A DNA stretch of 5,515 nt from Paucimonas sp. Lineage in GTDB: Bacteria; Pseudomonadota; Gammaproteobacteria; Burkholderiales; Burkholderiaceae_D. Numbering within the stretch: position 1 is the stretch's first letter; each line of letters begins with the position of its first letter. The position numbers were made by a program, and so were the translations under genes. The notes beneath the pieces were generated by a model. It did not search any database. It was not told the origin of the DNA and saw only the letters and a program-made list of their open reading frames with translations. The stretch spans positions 1 to 5,515 of the forward strand of contig JAQSWC010000152.1 in NCBI GenBank assembly GCA_029266815.1, written 5' to 3'. Positions 1-5,515 of the stretch are shown piece by piece.

Positions 1-1413
1 TTTCGACACGATGAACATTGGCACCTTGGTGCCGTCCTTGCTGGTGTAGAACACCTGGCGCGTTTCGAACTGCGACGGATCGAAGTCGACTTTCGGCTGG
101 CGGTACACGGTGCTCTTGCCCGACTTCATGTCGTAGCGGTAGATCGTGGTCGGATTGGTGAAGCTGGTGTAAGAGTAGAACGTTTCGGTGTCGCCGCGCT
201 TGCCATTGAAGCCGCCGGCCGAACCGATGCCGGGCAGTTCCACGTCGCGCACGAACTTGCCCTTCAGGTCGAACACCTTGACGGCGCTGTGCGCATCGCT
301 CAGGTAATCGACCACCAGCTGGTTGTTGATGATGTTGGCCGAGACCAGGGTTTGCGGTGCTTCGGCCACGATTTCCTTCCACTGCGAAGGATCGGGATTG
401 CGCACGTCCACGGCGATGATGCGCGAGCGCGGCGCGTTCTTGTCGGTGCGGAAGTAGAACACGGGGCCGTCGTTGTCGATGAAGTCATAGGCCGCGTCGA
501 ACGCTTCCATCAAGCCCGTGACTTTCGCATCCTTCTGTTTCAGGTCCTTGAAGAAGATGCGCGATTTGCGCTCGGTACCCTGCGACGACGAGATCACCAG
601 GTAACGGCCATCATCGGTGACTTCGCCGGCGAAGCCCCATTCCTTCTGGTCCGGACGGTCGTAGACCAGCGTGTCGGCGCTTTGCGGCGTGCCCAGTTTG
701 TGGAAGTACAGCTTCTGGAAGTAGTTCACGCCGGCCAGCTTGGTCGCTTCGGTCGGCTCGTCATAGCGGCTGTAGTAGAAACCGGAACCGTCGTGCGCCC
801 ACGCGGTGCTGGAGAATTTCACCCACTTGATGTGGTCTTCGGTGTCCTTGCCGGAATCGATATGGCGCACGCGGATTTCATTCCAGTCCGAGCCGGAAGC
901 GGCCGTGCTGTAGGCCAGGTATTTGCCGTTCGGGCTGACGGCGGTGCCGGCCAGCGCCACGGTACCGTCGGCGGCCAGGGTGTTCGGGTCCAGCAGCACG
1001 CGCGGCTTATCGGTCAGCGACTTCATCGTGTACAGCACGGCCTGGTTTTGCAGGCCGTCGTTACGGTTGTAGAAATAACGGCCGCCTTCCTTGTACGTCA
1101 CGCTGAAGCGCTCATAGTTCCACAGCTTGGTCAGGCGCTGCTTGATGGCTTCGCGGTTCGGGATTTGCGCCAGGTACGCCTGCGTCACCTTGTTCTGCGC
1201 ATCCACCCACTCCTTGGTTTCCGCACTGTTCGCGTCTTCCAGCCAGCGGTACGGGTCGGCGACCGTGGTGCCGTGGTAGTTATCCTGCTGGTCGACCTTC
1301 TTGGTCACGGGGTAGCTGGTGGCCGGGCCGGTGGCCGGGCAGTTTTGCGCAAAAGCGGAACCGCCAAAGGCGGCAGCCAGGGCGAACATCAGGGAAGCGC
1401 GTTTCAGTTGCAT
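1..1413 (-). CDS. Prolyl oligopeptidase family serine peptidase (S9A), exported; N-terminal 471 residues, 3' end outside window
   Basis: Family members cleave short peptides on the carboxyl side of proline; an exported form would act in the periplasm. Translation from the ATG at 1413 stays open for 471 codons to the window edge. Residues 1-22 form a signal peptide (KR near the start, an Ala-rich core, an AFA cleavage site before QN). Residues 46-60 carry the family signature YHGTTVADPYRWLED. Residues of about 70-440 read as the seven-bladed propeller of Peptidase_S9_N, with repeated segments such as SPNGKYLAYS, DGSGFYYSRYDEP and DDGRYLVISSSQGTE. The last residues (DGTKVPMFIVSK, 460-471) match the entry into the alpha/beta-hydrolase domain. 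The catalytic Ser-Asp-His, expected in the missing 240 or so residues, cannot be seen. The Shine-Dalgarno match is weak (GAGA about 12 bases upstream). No frameshift is visible. The family is near certain; substrate range is not. Confidence 0.95.
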   Translation of the reverse strand, partial: MQLKRASLMFALAAAFGGSAFAQNCPATGPATSYPVTKKVDQQDNYHGTTVADPYRWLEDANSAETKEWVDAQNKVTQAYLAQIPNREAIKQRLTKLWNYERFSVTYKEGGRYFYNRNDGLQNQAVLYTMKSLTDKPRVLLDPNTLAADGTVALAGTAVSPNGKYLAYSTAASGSDWNEIRVRHIDSGKDTEDHIKWVKFSSTAWAHDGSGFYYSRYDEPTEATKLAGVNYFQKLYFHKLGTPQSADTLVYDRPDQKEWGFAGEVTDDGRYLVISSSQGTERKSRIFFKDLKQKDAKVTGLMEAFDAAYDFIDNDGPVFYFRTDKNAPRSRIIAVDVRNPDPSQWKEIVAEAPQTLVSANIINNQLVVDYLSDAHSAVKVFDLKGKFVRDVELPGIGSAGGFNGKRGDTETFYSYTSFTNPTTIYRYDMKSGKSTVYRQPKVDFDPSQFETRQVFYTSKDGTKVPMFIVSK

Positions 1414-1481
1414 AGCGGGGTAGTCTCGTTTTCGTGGATATATTTTGTGGAAATGCCGGACAAGTGCAGGGATCGCCGCAC

Positions 1482-1511
1482 TGTATATGATGATATCTGT
1501 AAGTGTGGCAA
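1482..1511 (-). promoter_or_regulatory. Candidate sigma-70 promoter of the prolyl oligopeptidase gene
   Basis: On the minus strand, TTGCCA (1511-1506, five of six matches to the -35 consensus) is followed after 18 bases by TATACA (1487-1482, four of six). It would give an untranslated leader of about 60-70 bases before the ATG at 1413. It lies in an AT-rich patch that stands out from the GC-rich flanks. This is a match by eye only. Confidence 0.4.
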
Positions 1512-1597
1512 ATAAGCTACGAAGTCGATGGGTGTACGGCGAGGAATATTCGGCGCAGCCGTCAAAAGCATATGACCGTGCCGCATGGCGTCGCCAT

Positions 1598-1972
1598 TCA
1601 ATCTTCCACGTTCCGCCGCTGACGCCTACCCGGCAGCAGCATGATCACCGCCAGCCCCAGCGGCAAGGCAACAAACAACACCACAAACCAAACCGGCGGC
1701 CATGACCGCATGGATGTTGCACCGCCCAGTATCGTCAGGGGACCGAAGGAAAAAAGATGCAGCACCGAAACCGCCAAACTGCCGGCAAGATAACGCTTGT
1801 TTAACCGGGGCGTGCCCACGCTGCACAGGATTAATACAGCGACCGCCATGATCCAGCCGACGCCAGGCATGCCGAGACTGAGCAGGATCGCGGTAACCGA
1901 CAAAACAACGCAAAGTACGCCTGGCCAGGCAAGAGAGCGGCGCTTGACAGGGGAGTTTTCGATTTCATGCAT
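1598..1972 (-). CDS. Small four-helix membrane protein of unknown function (124 aa)
   Basis: I do not recognise a family. The protein has four hydrophobic stretches, at about residues 16-33, 37-53, 62-82 and 94-113. The N-terminus is short and polar (EIENSPVKRR) and the C-terminus basic (PGRRQRRNVED), so an inner-membrane protein with both ends in the cytoplasm fits the positive-inside rule. The start is the ATG at 1972. An overlapping ATG on the other frame of the ATGCAT does not continue. No clear Shine-Dalgarno sequence precedes the start. The gene lies 184 bp upstream of the prolyl oligopeptidase on the same strand; that gap and the separate candidate promoter argue against tight co-transcription. 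The coherent membrane pattern in one frame, against a disordered pattern in the overlapping frames, is the main reason to call it real. Confidence 0.65.
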   Translation of the reverse strand: MHEIENSPVKRRSLAWPGVLCVVLSVTAILLSLGMPGVGWIMAVAVLILCSVGTPRLNKRYLAGSLAVSVLHLFSFGPLTILGGATSMRSWPPVWFVVLFVALPLGLAVIMLLPGRRQRRNVED

Positions 1973-2205
1973 GGTGATCAGGTTCGGGGCTTTTGCTTGG
2001 GGTACAACCGTCCCCCCGGCGTCCCATATTATCCATTTATTACAAACCTCAGCTTAGACCGGATGTGCGCCTGCTCATACGCCGGGTAAAATTGAAATGG
2101 TCATCTAATCACGCGGCCCAAACAGTTTAACCCGCTATTTCGACAGTTCGTCGCAGGGCTTGGTAAGCTGAATACCCGAGATGTTATCGTTCAGCACCCA
2201 AACTT

Positions 2206-2210
2206 CCAGG
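2206..2210 (+). promoter_or_regulatory. Ribosome binding site of the exported hypothetical protein
   Basis: CCAGG lies 8 bases before the ATG at 2219 and is the only purine-rich match near it. It supports this start, which is also the one that supplies a complete signal peptide. Confidence 0.4.
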
Positions 2211-2218
2211 TAAATTAA

Positions 2219-2914
2219 ATGCATATCCGATTCGTTCTACTTCTCCTGGCTGTCACGGCCAACGCCCGCGCAGCCGATAGCGAACCTGCAGGAGAGCCGA
2301 TGACCTGGCGTTACCAATTGCTGCAAACGGCCCAGGAAGTATTCGAAAGGCACGTCGACACGCAGGCTCCGGGTGCTACACTGACGTTCAGCCTGCCAAA
2401 AGTGGACGCAACGCAAACCAGCAACCAGGTCGAAATTGTACGCGCAAACAAGCGCATCGTCTTACCGATGGTATCGAACACCACATTTGCGTTAATACGC
2501 GATGCTGAAGCGGCTGAGAGCGACGCAATGGTGGTCGTTAACCGGAATTTCCCTAGAGGCGTGATGAATCACCCGAACGTACAGGTACGCTCGCCAGGAC
2601 TGCCGGATGGCGTCAGGCGAATGGGTGACCTTAGGCTGGCTTGCGCCGCGCAAATGGAGATGGTGAAAGCGGAGGGGTTAAAGTTCCGAGCCTTGTTCGC
2701 GACCGCAAGCATGTTCGGCCTCAGAATGTGCGACACGCTGGAAGTTACAAAGATTGACGTTCCTGTGGGTCCTTACGATACCGTAACGATCGAGGACGAC
2801 AATCGCCGACTGGTGCAGCCGATAGCGCAAGCGAACCCGCCGCAATTAGGCGACAAGAAGTGGTCCGACAATGCCCGCATCAGTTACACGGTGCGCGATC
2901 ACATCGTGCAATGA
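2219..2914 (+). CDS. Exported protein of unknown function (231 aa)
   Basis: I cannot assign a family. Residues 1-18 are a good signal peptide (HIR, then the core FVLLLLAVTANA, with a cleavage site ARA before AD), so the mature protein of about 213 residues should be periplasmic or secreted. It has no further membrane segment and no lipobox. The mature part starts with an amphipathic helix-like stretch (about 30-46, WRYQLLQTAQEVFERHV), followed by mixed polar sequence. It has only two cysteines, C142 and C171, which could form a disulfide after export. The C-terminal third contains PPQLGDKKWSDNARISYTV. The start at 2219 has a modest ribosome binding site. The gene is the only one on the plus strand; it is divergent from the membrane protein and converges on the GNAT remnant with a gap of about 58 bp, where I see no convincing terminator hairpin. 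Confidence 0.75.
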   Translation: MHIRFVLLLLAVTANARAADSEPAGEPMTWRYQLLQTAQEVFERHVDTQAPGATLTFSLPKVDATQTSNQVEIVRANKRIVLPMVSNTTFALIRDAEAAESDAMVVVNRNFPRGVMNHPNVQVRSPGLPDGVRRMGDLRLACAAQMEMVKAEGLKFRALFATASMFGLRMCDTLEVTKIDVPVGPYDTVTIEDDNRRLVQPIAQANPPQLGDKKWSDNARISYTVRDHIVQ

Positions 2915-2972
2915 ACCTTCCTGCAAATTGCTGTCCAGGGTCGATACTTTTCGAGGTCGCCCCTTGCGTCAC

Positions 2973-3450
2973 TCATGCTCCAGATAATTCAGCAAGACGG
3001 CACAACTGCTTTTCCATGAAAACCGAAGGGATACCGAGCCCGCTACGGTGAGGATAAATCTCTTCGCGGATAGCAATAAAACCTGCGCGCTGATAGAACC
3101 GCACCGCATTCAGCGATGATGAGAGGAAAAGTCGGCTGTGCCGGTGCTTCAACGCGATTGCCTCCAGCGAATTCAACAAATGTAAAGCAATGCCGCGTCC
3201 TTAAGACGGCATCAATTTCCCCCGTGTGAATATCGAGCATGGCATAGCCGAGCATATGGTTTTCTTCTTCCATAACAAAGGCCCCGCCGGCGCCGATAAG
3301 TGACTGCATGGATGGCGGCGGCGGCGTGGCGCACATGGCATCAATCACATAGGCAGTGTAATGGGACGCACATGTGAGCCGAACAGCAGCTGTGCGTATA
3401 TTCCACATTCGTGGGAGGTCGGCAAGTGTCGCCCTGCGCTGCGCCAACAT
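2973..3450 (-). pseudogene. GNAT family N-acetyltransferase, disrupted by a frame-changing deletion
   Basis: Two reading frames on the same strand together make one GNAT protein. The first (ATG at 3450) gives an N-terminal half with RRATLADLPRMWNIRTAAVR and, at residues 78-82, EIDAV. The second frame continues with GRGIALHLLNSLEAIALKHR, then LFLSSSLNAVRFYQRAGF, the usual acetyl-CoA pyrophosphate loop and C-terminal NAxxFYxxxGF motif. Between V82 (codon 3205-3207) and the Gly codon (3198-3200) only TTAA remains. Families of this type usually have about seven residues there (strand beta4 and the start of the loop), so about 17 bp appear to be lost; adding 17 restores a whole number of codons and a protein of about 164 residues. 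The TTAA also creates an in-frame TAA just before GRGIA. A strong Shine-Dalgarno sequence (GAAGGA, 3459-3464, spacing 8) still precedes the start. The product should be inactive; substrate unknown. Confidence 0.85.
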
Positions 3451-3458
3451 ATTTCAGT

Positions 3459-3464
3459 TCCTTC
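3459..3464 (-). promoter_or_regulatory. Strong ribosome binding site of the GNAT gene
   Basis: GAAGGA on the minus strand lies 8 bases before the ATG at 3450. It fixes the original start of the disrupted acetyltransferase and shows that the reading frame was once well translated. Confidence 0.6.
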
Positions 3465-3548
3465 ATAGGCGAAGAATTCAGGTGCCCGGCAGCCTGGACG
3501 AGCGCTATTGTCCGGTTTCTGCCGACGCGTATATACCCCTTGGAAAGG

Positions 3549-3930
3549 CTAGCCGTTCGCCTTAAGCGAGTATACAAAGAGCGATTTGCACCCTGTCTTG
3601 ATGAACCCGGTGGTGAATTTTGAACGCTTTATACTATCCAGCGATGCCTTATCAAAAATTTGTAGCGGTGCGGACGCCGCTATGTCGGCATTTTGAGCGC
3701 GCCCGCTGCCATCCAAATCATAGCGGACAAATGGTCCAACCGACCGCGCCGGAACGAAGCGCATTTTTCGGCCAGATTGGCGTGGCAGTATTAATCATCG
3801 CATCGGTACACTGCTCACCCACCTCGATCGCAGGAGGTTTGTTTGGATCCAAAGTAGTGGCGATGTCAGAAGCTCCAGCCGTCCCTATCGTGCTACAAGC
3901 CATGATAACCGCCACAAAAATACAGCGCAT
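3549..3930 (-). pseudogene. Small exported TonB C-terminal-domain protein, disrupted by a one-base frameshift
   Basis: The first frame starts at the ATG at 3930 and contains an export signal (residues 1-20, MRCIFVAVIMACSTIGTAGA), a linker, then TPIWPKNALRSGAVGWTI, the start of a TonB C-terminal domain (PF03544 type). It then hits a TGA at 3718-3720. The second frame picks up exactly there with VRYDLDGSGRAQNADIAAS, then IFDKASLDSIKRSKFTTG, the rest of the domain, and stops at 3549. One surplus T in the ATTTG at 3728-3732 explains the shift; removing it gives a continuous protein of 126 residues. There is no N-terminal membrane anchor or proline-rich spacer as in full TonB, so it would be a free periplasmic domain, or a lipoprotein if the imperfect IMAC lipobox at residues 9-12 is used. 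Cysteines in EQC and TGC could pair. A good ribosome binding site (AGGAAA) precedes the start. A sequencing error in the AAA run is possible. Confidence 0.85.
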
Positions 3931-3937
3931 TTATTGC

Positions 3938-3943
3938 TTTCCT
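3938..3943 (-). promoter_or_regulatory. Ribosome binding site of the TonB-C-domain gene
   Basis: AGGAAA on the minus strand lies 7 bases upstream of the ATG at 3930. It confirms the start that supplies the export signal. Confidence 0.55.
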
Positions 3944-3995
3944 ATTTAAGTTACTGAAATTGAAGGTCCGCTCTTGGCCGGTTGCGGTCGATCTA

Positions 3996-4535
3996 CTACC
4001 CGGCCTTCCTCGTCCGATACATTCCGAATCCATGAAAACCGAATTCACTCAGTTCGTGCAAAAGCTCCTCAGCATCACGAATGCTTTTGGTCGCCACAGT
4101 TGATTCGCTCCCCGTAAGACACGTATCTACAGCAAGCTTAGCATCGGCAAGCCCCAAAGAGGAATGGCTTCTGATTGCCTTTATTGCACCGGCCGCAGAA
4201 ACTCTATCCTTGCACATTGAAATCGATAGTATCGGGATCTTCTCGCCATTGGCATCGCCACATATCTTGAATGCGGCCATTGATTCTTCAACCGGACGAT
4301 GATAGCTAATGAAAGTTGGAGCAAAATCAGCGCGACTAACGAACAACGGAGCATTGCCAACAAGCGAATCCTCGAATTTATTCATTTGGACGAATTTCTT
4401 AGATTGATAGTAGAAGACCCAGCCAACATCGAACTCCATAGTCAGTTGGTCTAGGATACCTATTTCAGTCTCGCCGATTCCTCCCGGCGAAATGTGAGAC
4501 TGAGCAATCTGCTTGGCGTGCTCGATATCTCGCAT
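3996..4535 (-). CDS. Imm35/YrhB-like immunity domain fused to an L7/L12 C-terminal-like domain (179 aa)
   Basis: Residues 1-90 match the Imm35/YrhB pattern: an N-terminal helix (RDIEHAKQIAQSHI), then EFDVGWVFYYQSKKF (34-48), SLVGNAPLFVSR (57-68) and a strand before RPVEESMAAF (80-89). This domain is known as an immunity protein in polymorphic toxin loci and is cytoplasmic. Residues 100-173 resemble the C-terminal domain of ribosomal protein L7/L12: AIKAIRSHSSLGLADAKLAVD (117-137) aligns with the IKAVR..TGLGLKEAKDLVE helix-turn-helix, and DAEELLHELSEFGF (154-167) with its last helix. There is no L7/L12 N-terminal dimerisation domain, so it is not a ribosomal stalk protein. I chose the ATG at 4535 because the Imm35 domain begins there; an in-frame TTG at 4607 would add 24 residues and overlap the upstream gene by 17 bp. 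Neither start has a strong ribosome binding site. The toxin partner is not visible. Confidence 0.85.
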   Translation of the reverse strand: MRDIEHAKQIAQSHISPGGIGETEIGILDQLTMEFDVGWVFYYQSKKFVQMNKFEDSLVGNAPLFVSRADFAPTFISYHRPVEESMAAFKICGDANGEKIPILSISMCKDRVSAAGAIKAIRSHSSLGLADAKLAVDTCLTGSESTVATKSIRDAEELLHELSEFGFHGFGMYRTRKAG

Positions 4536-4590
4536 AACTAAACTTGCCAATCTGAAATTGCCAGACTTGGCCGATTTGCGCCAGTTGGTT

Positions 4591-5133
4591 TCAAGCTCGC
4601 ATCCCAATCCAAATGACTGCCTCTGTAGATGCGGCCACTACAGGTGACAAAATCCGCAACCAGAATCTATCAGCGTCAATTTGAGAGGCCGACCGATCAT
4701 GATGTTCCCGCTCTTCAGCGACAATCGATGCTATTGCTTTAGCTGCAGCATCGTCTCGGCCCGCCAACAGTATTAGCTGCTGCTCAAGGTGGCGAAGAAC
4801 GACCCGTTCCACGGCCACCGTGGTTGTGGCAATAGCTCGACGGCCAAATACCCCCGTCACTAGTCCCAGAACGAAGCCGCCAATTCCGCACAACCAAAAG
4901 CTCTTGCACCGAGGTCGCCTTCGTCTCTGCAATTCCGTCCAGAATATAGCGCGGTGCTTCTCTTCATGCGACTTGAATTCGACAAGCTCAGTGACCATGG
5001 ACGGTGCCGTGAGCCGAGCCAGGAATATCTGCCCCGCGTAAATATTTACTGCCCCATTTTCTCCTGCGTGATTCACTTTCAATATTCGCGAAGCGAACTC
5101 ATCCACATCACTAATTGAGTTTACAGGTTCCAT
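4591..5133 (-). CDS. COQ7-family diiron protein (demethoxyubiquinone hydroxylase-like, 180 aa)
   Basis: COQ7 enzymes are ferritin-like diiron monooxygenases, membrane-bound at the inner face, that hydroxylate demethoxyubiquinone in ubiquinone synthesis. All six expected metal ligands are present: E25 (in VNHAGENGAVNIYAGQ), E57 and H60 (HEEKH), E109 (VAVERVVLRH), E141 and H144 (EEREHHD). The hydrophobic stretch of about residues 79-97 (FWLCGIGGFVLGLVTGVFG) corresponds to the family's membrane-contact helix, and the end (AIWIGMRA) matches the usual AIWLSER. The length is slightly below the bacterial norm of about 200-215. Departures include HLEQQ where typical members have HYNNQ, and an RRRRPRCK run at 70-77. 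The start is the ATG at 5133, without a clear Shine-Dalgarno sequence. It lies between two immunity-type genes rather than ubiquinone genes, so it may be a specialised paralog rather than the housekeeping coq7; I therefore give no symbol. Confidence 0.85.
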   Translation of the reverse strand: MEPVNSISDVDEFASRILKVNHAGENGAVNIYAGQIFLARLTAPSMVTELVEFKSHEEKHRAIFWTELQRRRRPRCKSFWLCGIGGFVLGLVTGVFGRRAIATTTVAVERVVLRHLEQQLILLAGRDDAAAKAIASIVAEEREHHDRSASQIDADRFWLRILSPVVAASTEAVIWIGMRA

Positions 5134-5204
5134 GGGCTAAGAGTAAGCAGGTCTTCGTTAAGTCTTGTCGATGTCACGGAACGTCTTCTTCTGGCCGGTA
5201 TCAG

Positions 5205-5515
5205 TCACAGACATTGCCACAAAAATTTTCCAGTCTGCCCTTCCTTGTCAATAAACGCATATGCAATTCCTGCATCGCCGAAGTTCACCGAGAACGGAAC
5301 GTTTACTGAGTCAAGTTGAAGTAGAAGCGTCCATTCACCTTCATCAGGGAATTCGTCGCCTTGAAGGAAGATAGGTGCTCCACCGACTTTATTGCCCTCA
5401 AGCGCTTCCGCATATCTTCCATTTTCCTCGTCGCTCCAAGAACTGCGAATATCGACAGTTCGGAACTGCGGCTCCTCAACTGTAGTCATGGTTGCCGCGT
5501 ACTCACGTTCGATAG
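5205..5515 (-). CDS. DUF1963/YwqG-like protein, C-terminal 102 residues, 5' end outside window
   Basis: The frame is open to the window edge: eight codons (IEREYAAT) precede the first Met at 5489, so this is most likely the end of a longer protein (YwqG-type proteins are usually about 250-280 residues) and the Met is internal. Visible motifs typical of this family's C-terminal half are NKVGGAPIFLQGDE (41-54), WTLLLQLDS, NFGDAGIAYAFID and a closing FLWQC. DUF1963/YwqG proteins have been listed among immunity families of polymorphic toxin systems and also occur alone; their biochemical role is not settled. The protein is acidic and has no membrane segment, so it should be cytoplasmic. A gap of 71 bp separates it from the COQ7-like gene on the same strand, so co-transcription is plausible. 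The family call rests on motif memory only. Confidence 0.75.
   Translation of the reverse strand, partial: IEREYAATMTTVEEPQFRTVDIRSSWSDEENGRYAEALEGNKVGGAPIFLQGDEFPDEGEWTLLLQLDSVNVPFSVNFGDAGIAYAFIDKEGQTGKFLWQCL

Noticed and set aside
289..1515. A 408-codon open frame on the plus strand
   Set aside because: It is antisense to the prolyl oligopeptidase, whose minus-strand frame carries clear family motifs and a signal peptide. Its translation (Arg-, Val- and Gly-rich, repetitive) is typical of the shadow of a GC-rich gene.
1404..1601. A 65-codon minus-strand frame between the membrane protein and the peptidase
   Set aside because: It runs over the candidate promoter and into the peptidase start in another frame, has no ribosome binding site and shows no domain-like pattern.
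2087..2092. TAAAAT as a -10 element for the exported hypothetical gene
   Set aside because: No -35 match lies 16-18 bases upstream, and the site is over 120 bases from the start codon. A second try with TTGGTA at 2160-2165 had only a poor -10.
2915..2972. A terminator between the convergent genes
   Set aside because: Only stems of four base pairs (for example TCGA/TCGA and CCTG/CAGG) and no T-run were found.
3341..3577. A 78-codon minus-strand frame bridging the TonB-C and GNAT genes
   Set aside because: It overlaps both the end of the TonB-C gene and the start of the GNAT gene, and its composition (scattered Cys, Arg) looks like out-of-frame translation of the GNAT 5' part.
3620..3949. A 109-codon plus-strand frame
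   Set aside because: It lies antisense to the TonB-C gene, which explains the sequence better once the one-base shift is allowed for.
1..5515. CRISPR arrays, tRNA or rRNA genes, insertion sequences
   Set aside because: No regularly spaced repeats, no tRNA-like cloverleaf and no transposase frame or terminal inverted repeats were seen by eye on either strand.

Overview
The GC-rich coding style and the gene types suggest a betaproteobacterium, probably Oxalobacteraceae (Massilia/Janthinobacterium/Duganella-like). This assignment rests on overall impression only. There are eight genes or gene remnants. No stretch longer than about 250 bp lacks a gene.

Left part (1-1972, all minus strand). The left edge holds the N-terminal two thirds of an exported prolyl oligopeptidase (S9A family). 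Its start is at 1413 and it runs off the window; a plausible sigma-70 promoter lies about 70 bp upstream. Behind it, on the same strand, is a small four-helix membrane protein of unknown function. This part is clearly GC-rich and looks like ordinary chromosome.

Middle (1973-2972). A 246-bp divergent intergenic region is followed by the only plus-strand gene, an exported protein of unknown function. It converges on the minus-strand cluster.

Right part (2973-5515, all minus strand, visibly less GC-rich). Read in the direction of transcription, from 5515 leftwards, it holds five items: (1) the C-terminal part of a DUF1963/YwqG-like protein; (2) a COQ7-family diiron protein with all six metal ligands; (3) a protein joining an Imm35/YrhB-like immunity domain to a domain resembling the C-terminal domain of ribosomal protein L7/L12; (4) a small exported TonB-C-domain protein broken by a single-base frameshift; (5) a GNAT acetyltransferase broken by an apparent 17-bp deletion at the acetyl-CoA loop. 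DUF1963 and Imm35 are both known from immunity arrays of polymorphic toxin systems, so this part may be the tail of such an array, with the toxin lying beyond 5515. The COQ7-like gene between the two immunity-type genes, and the L7/L12-like fusion, are the most unusual points. The two disrupted genes downstream suggest an accessory region in decay.
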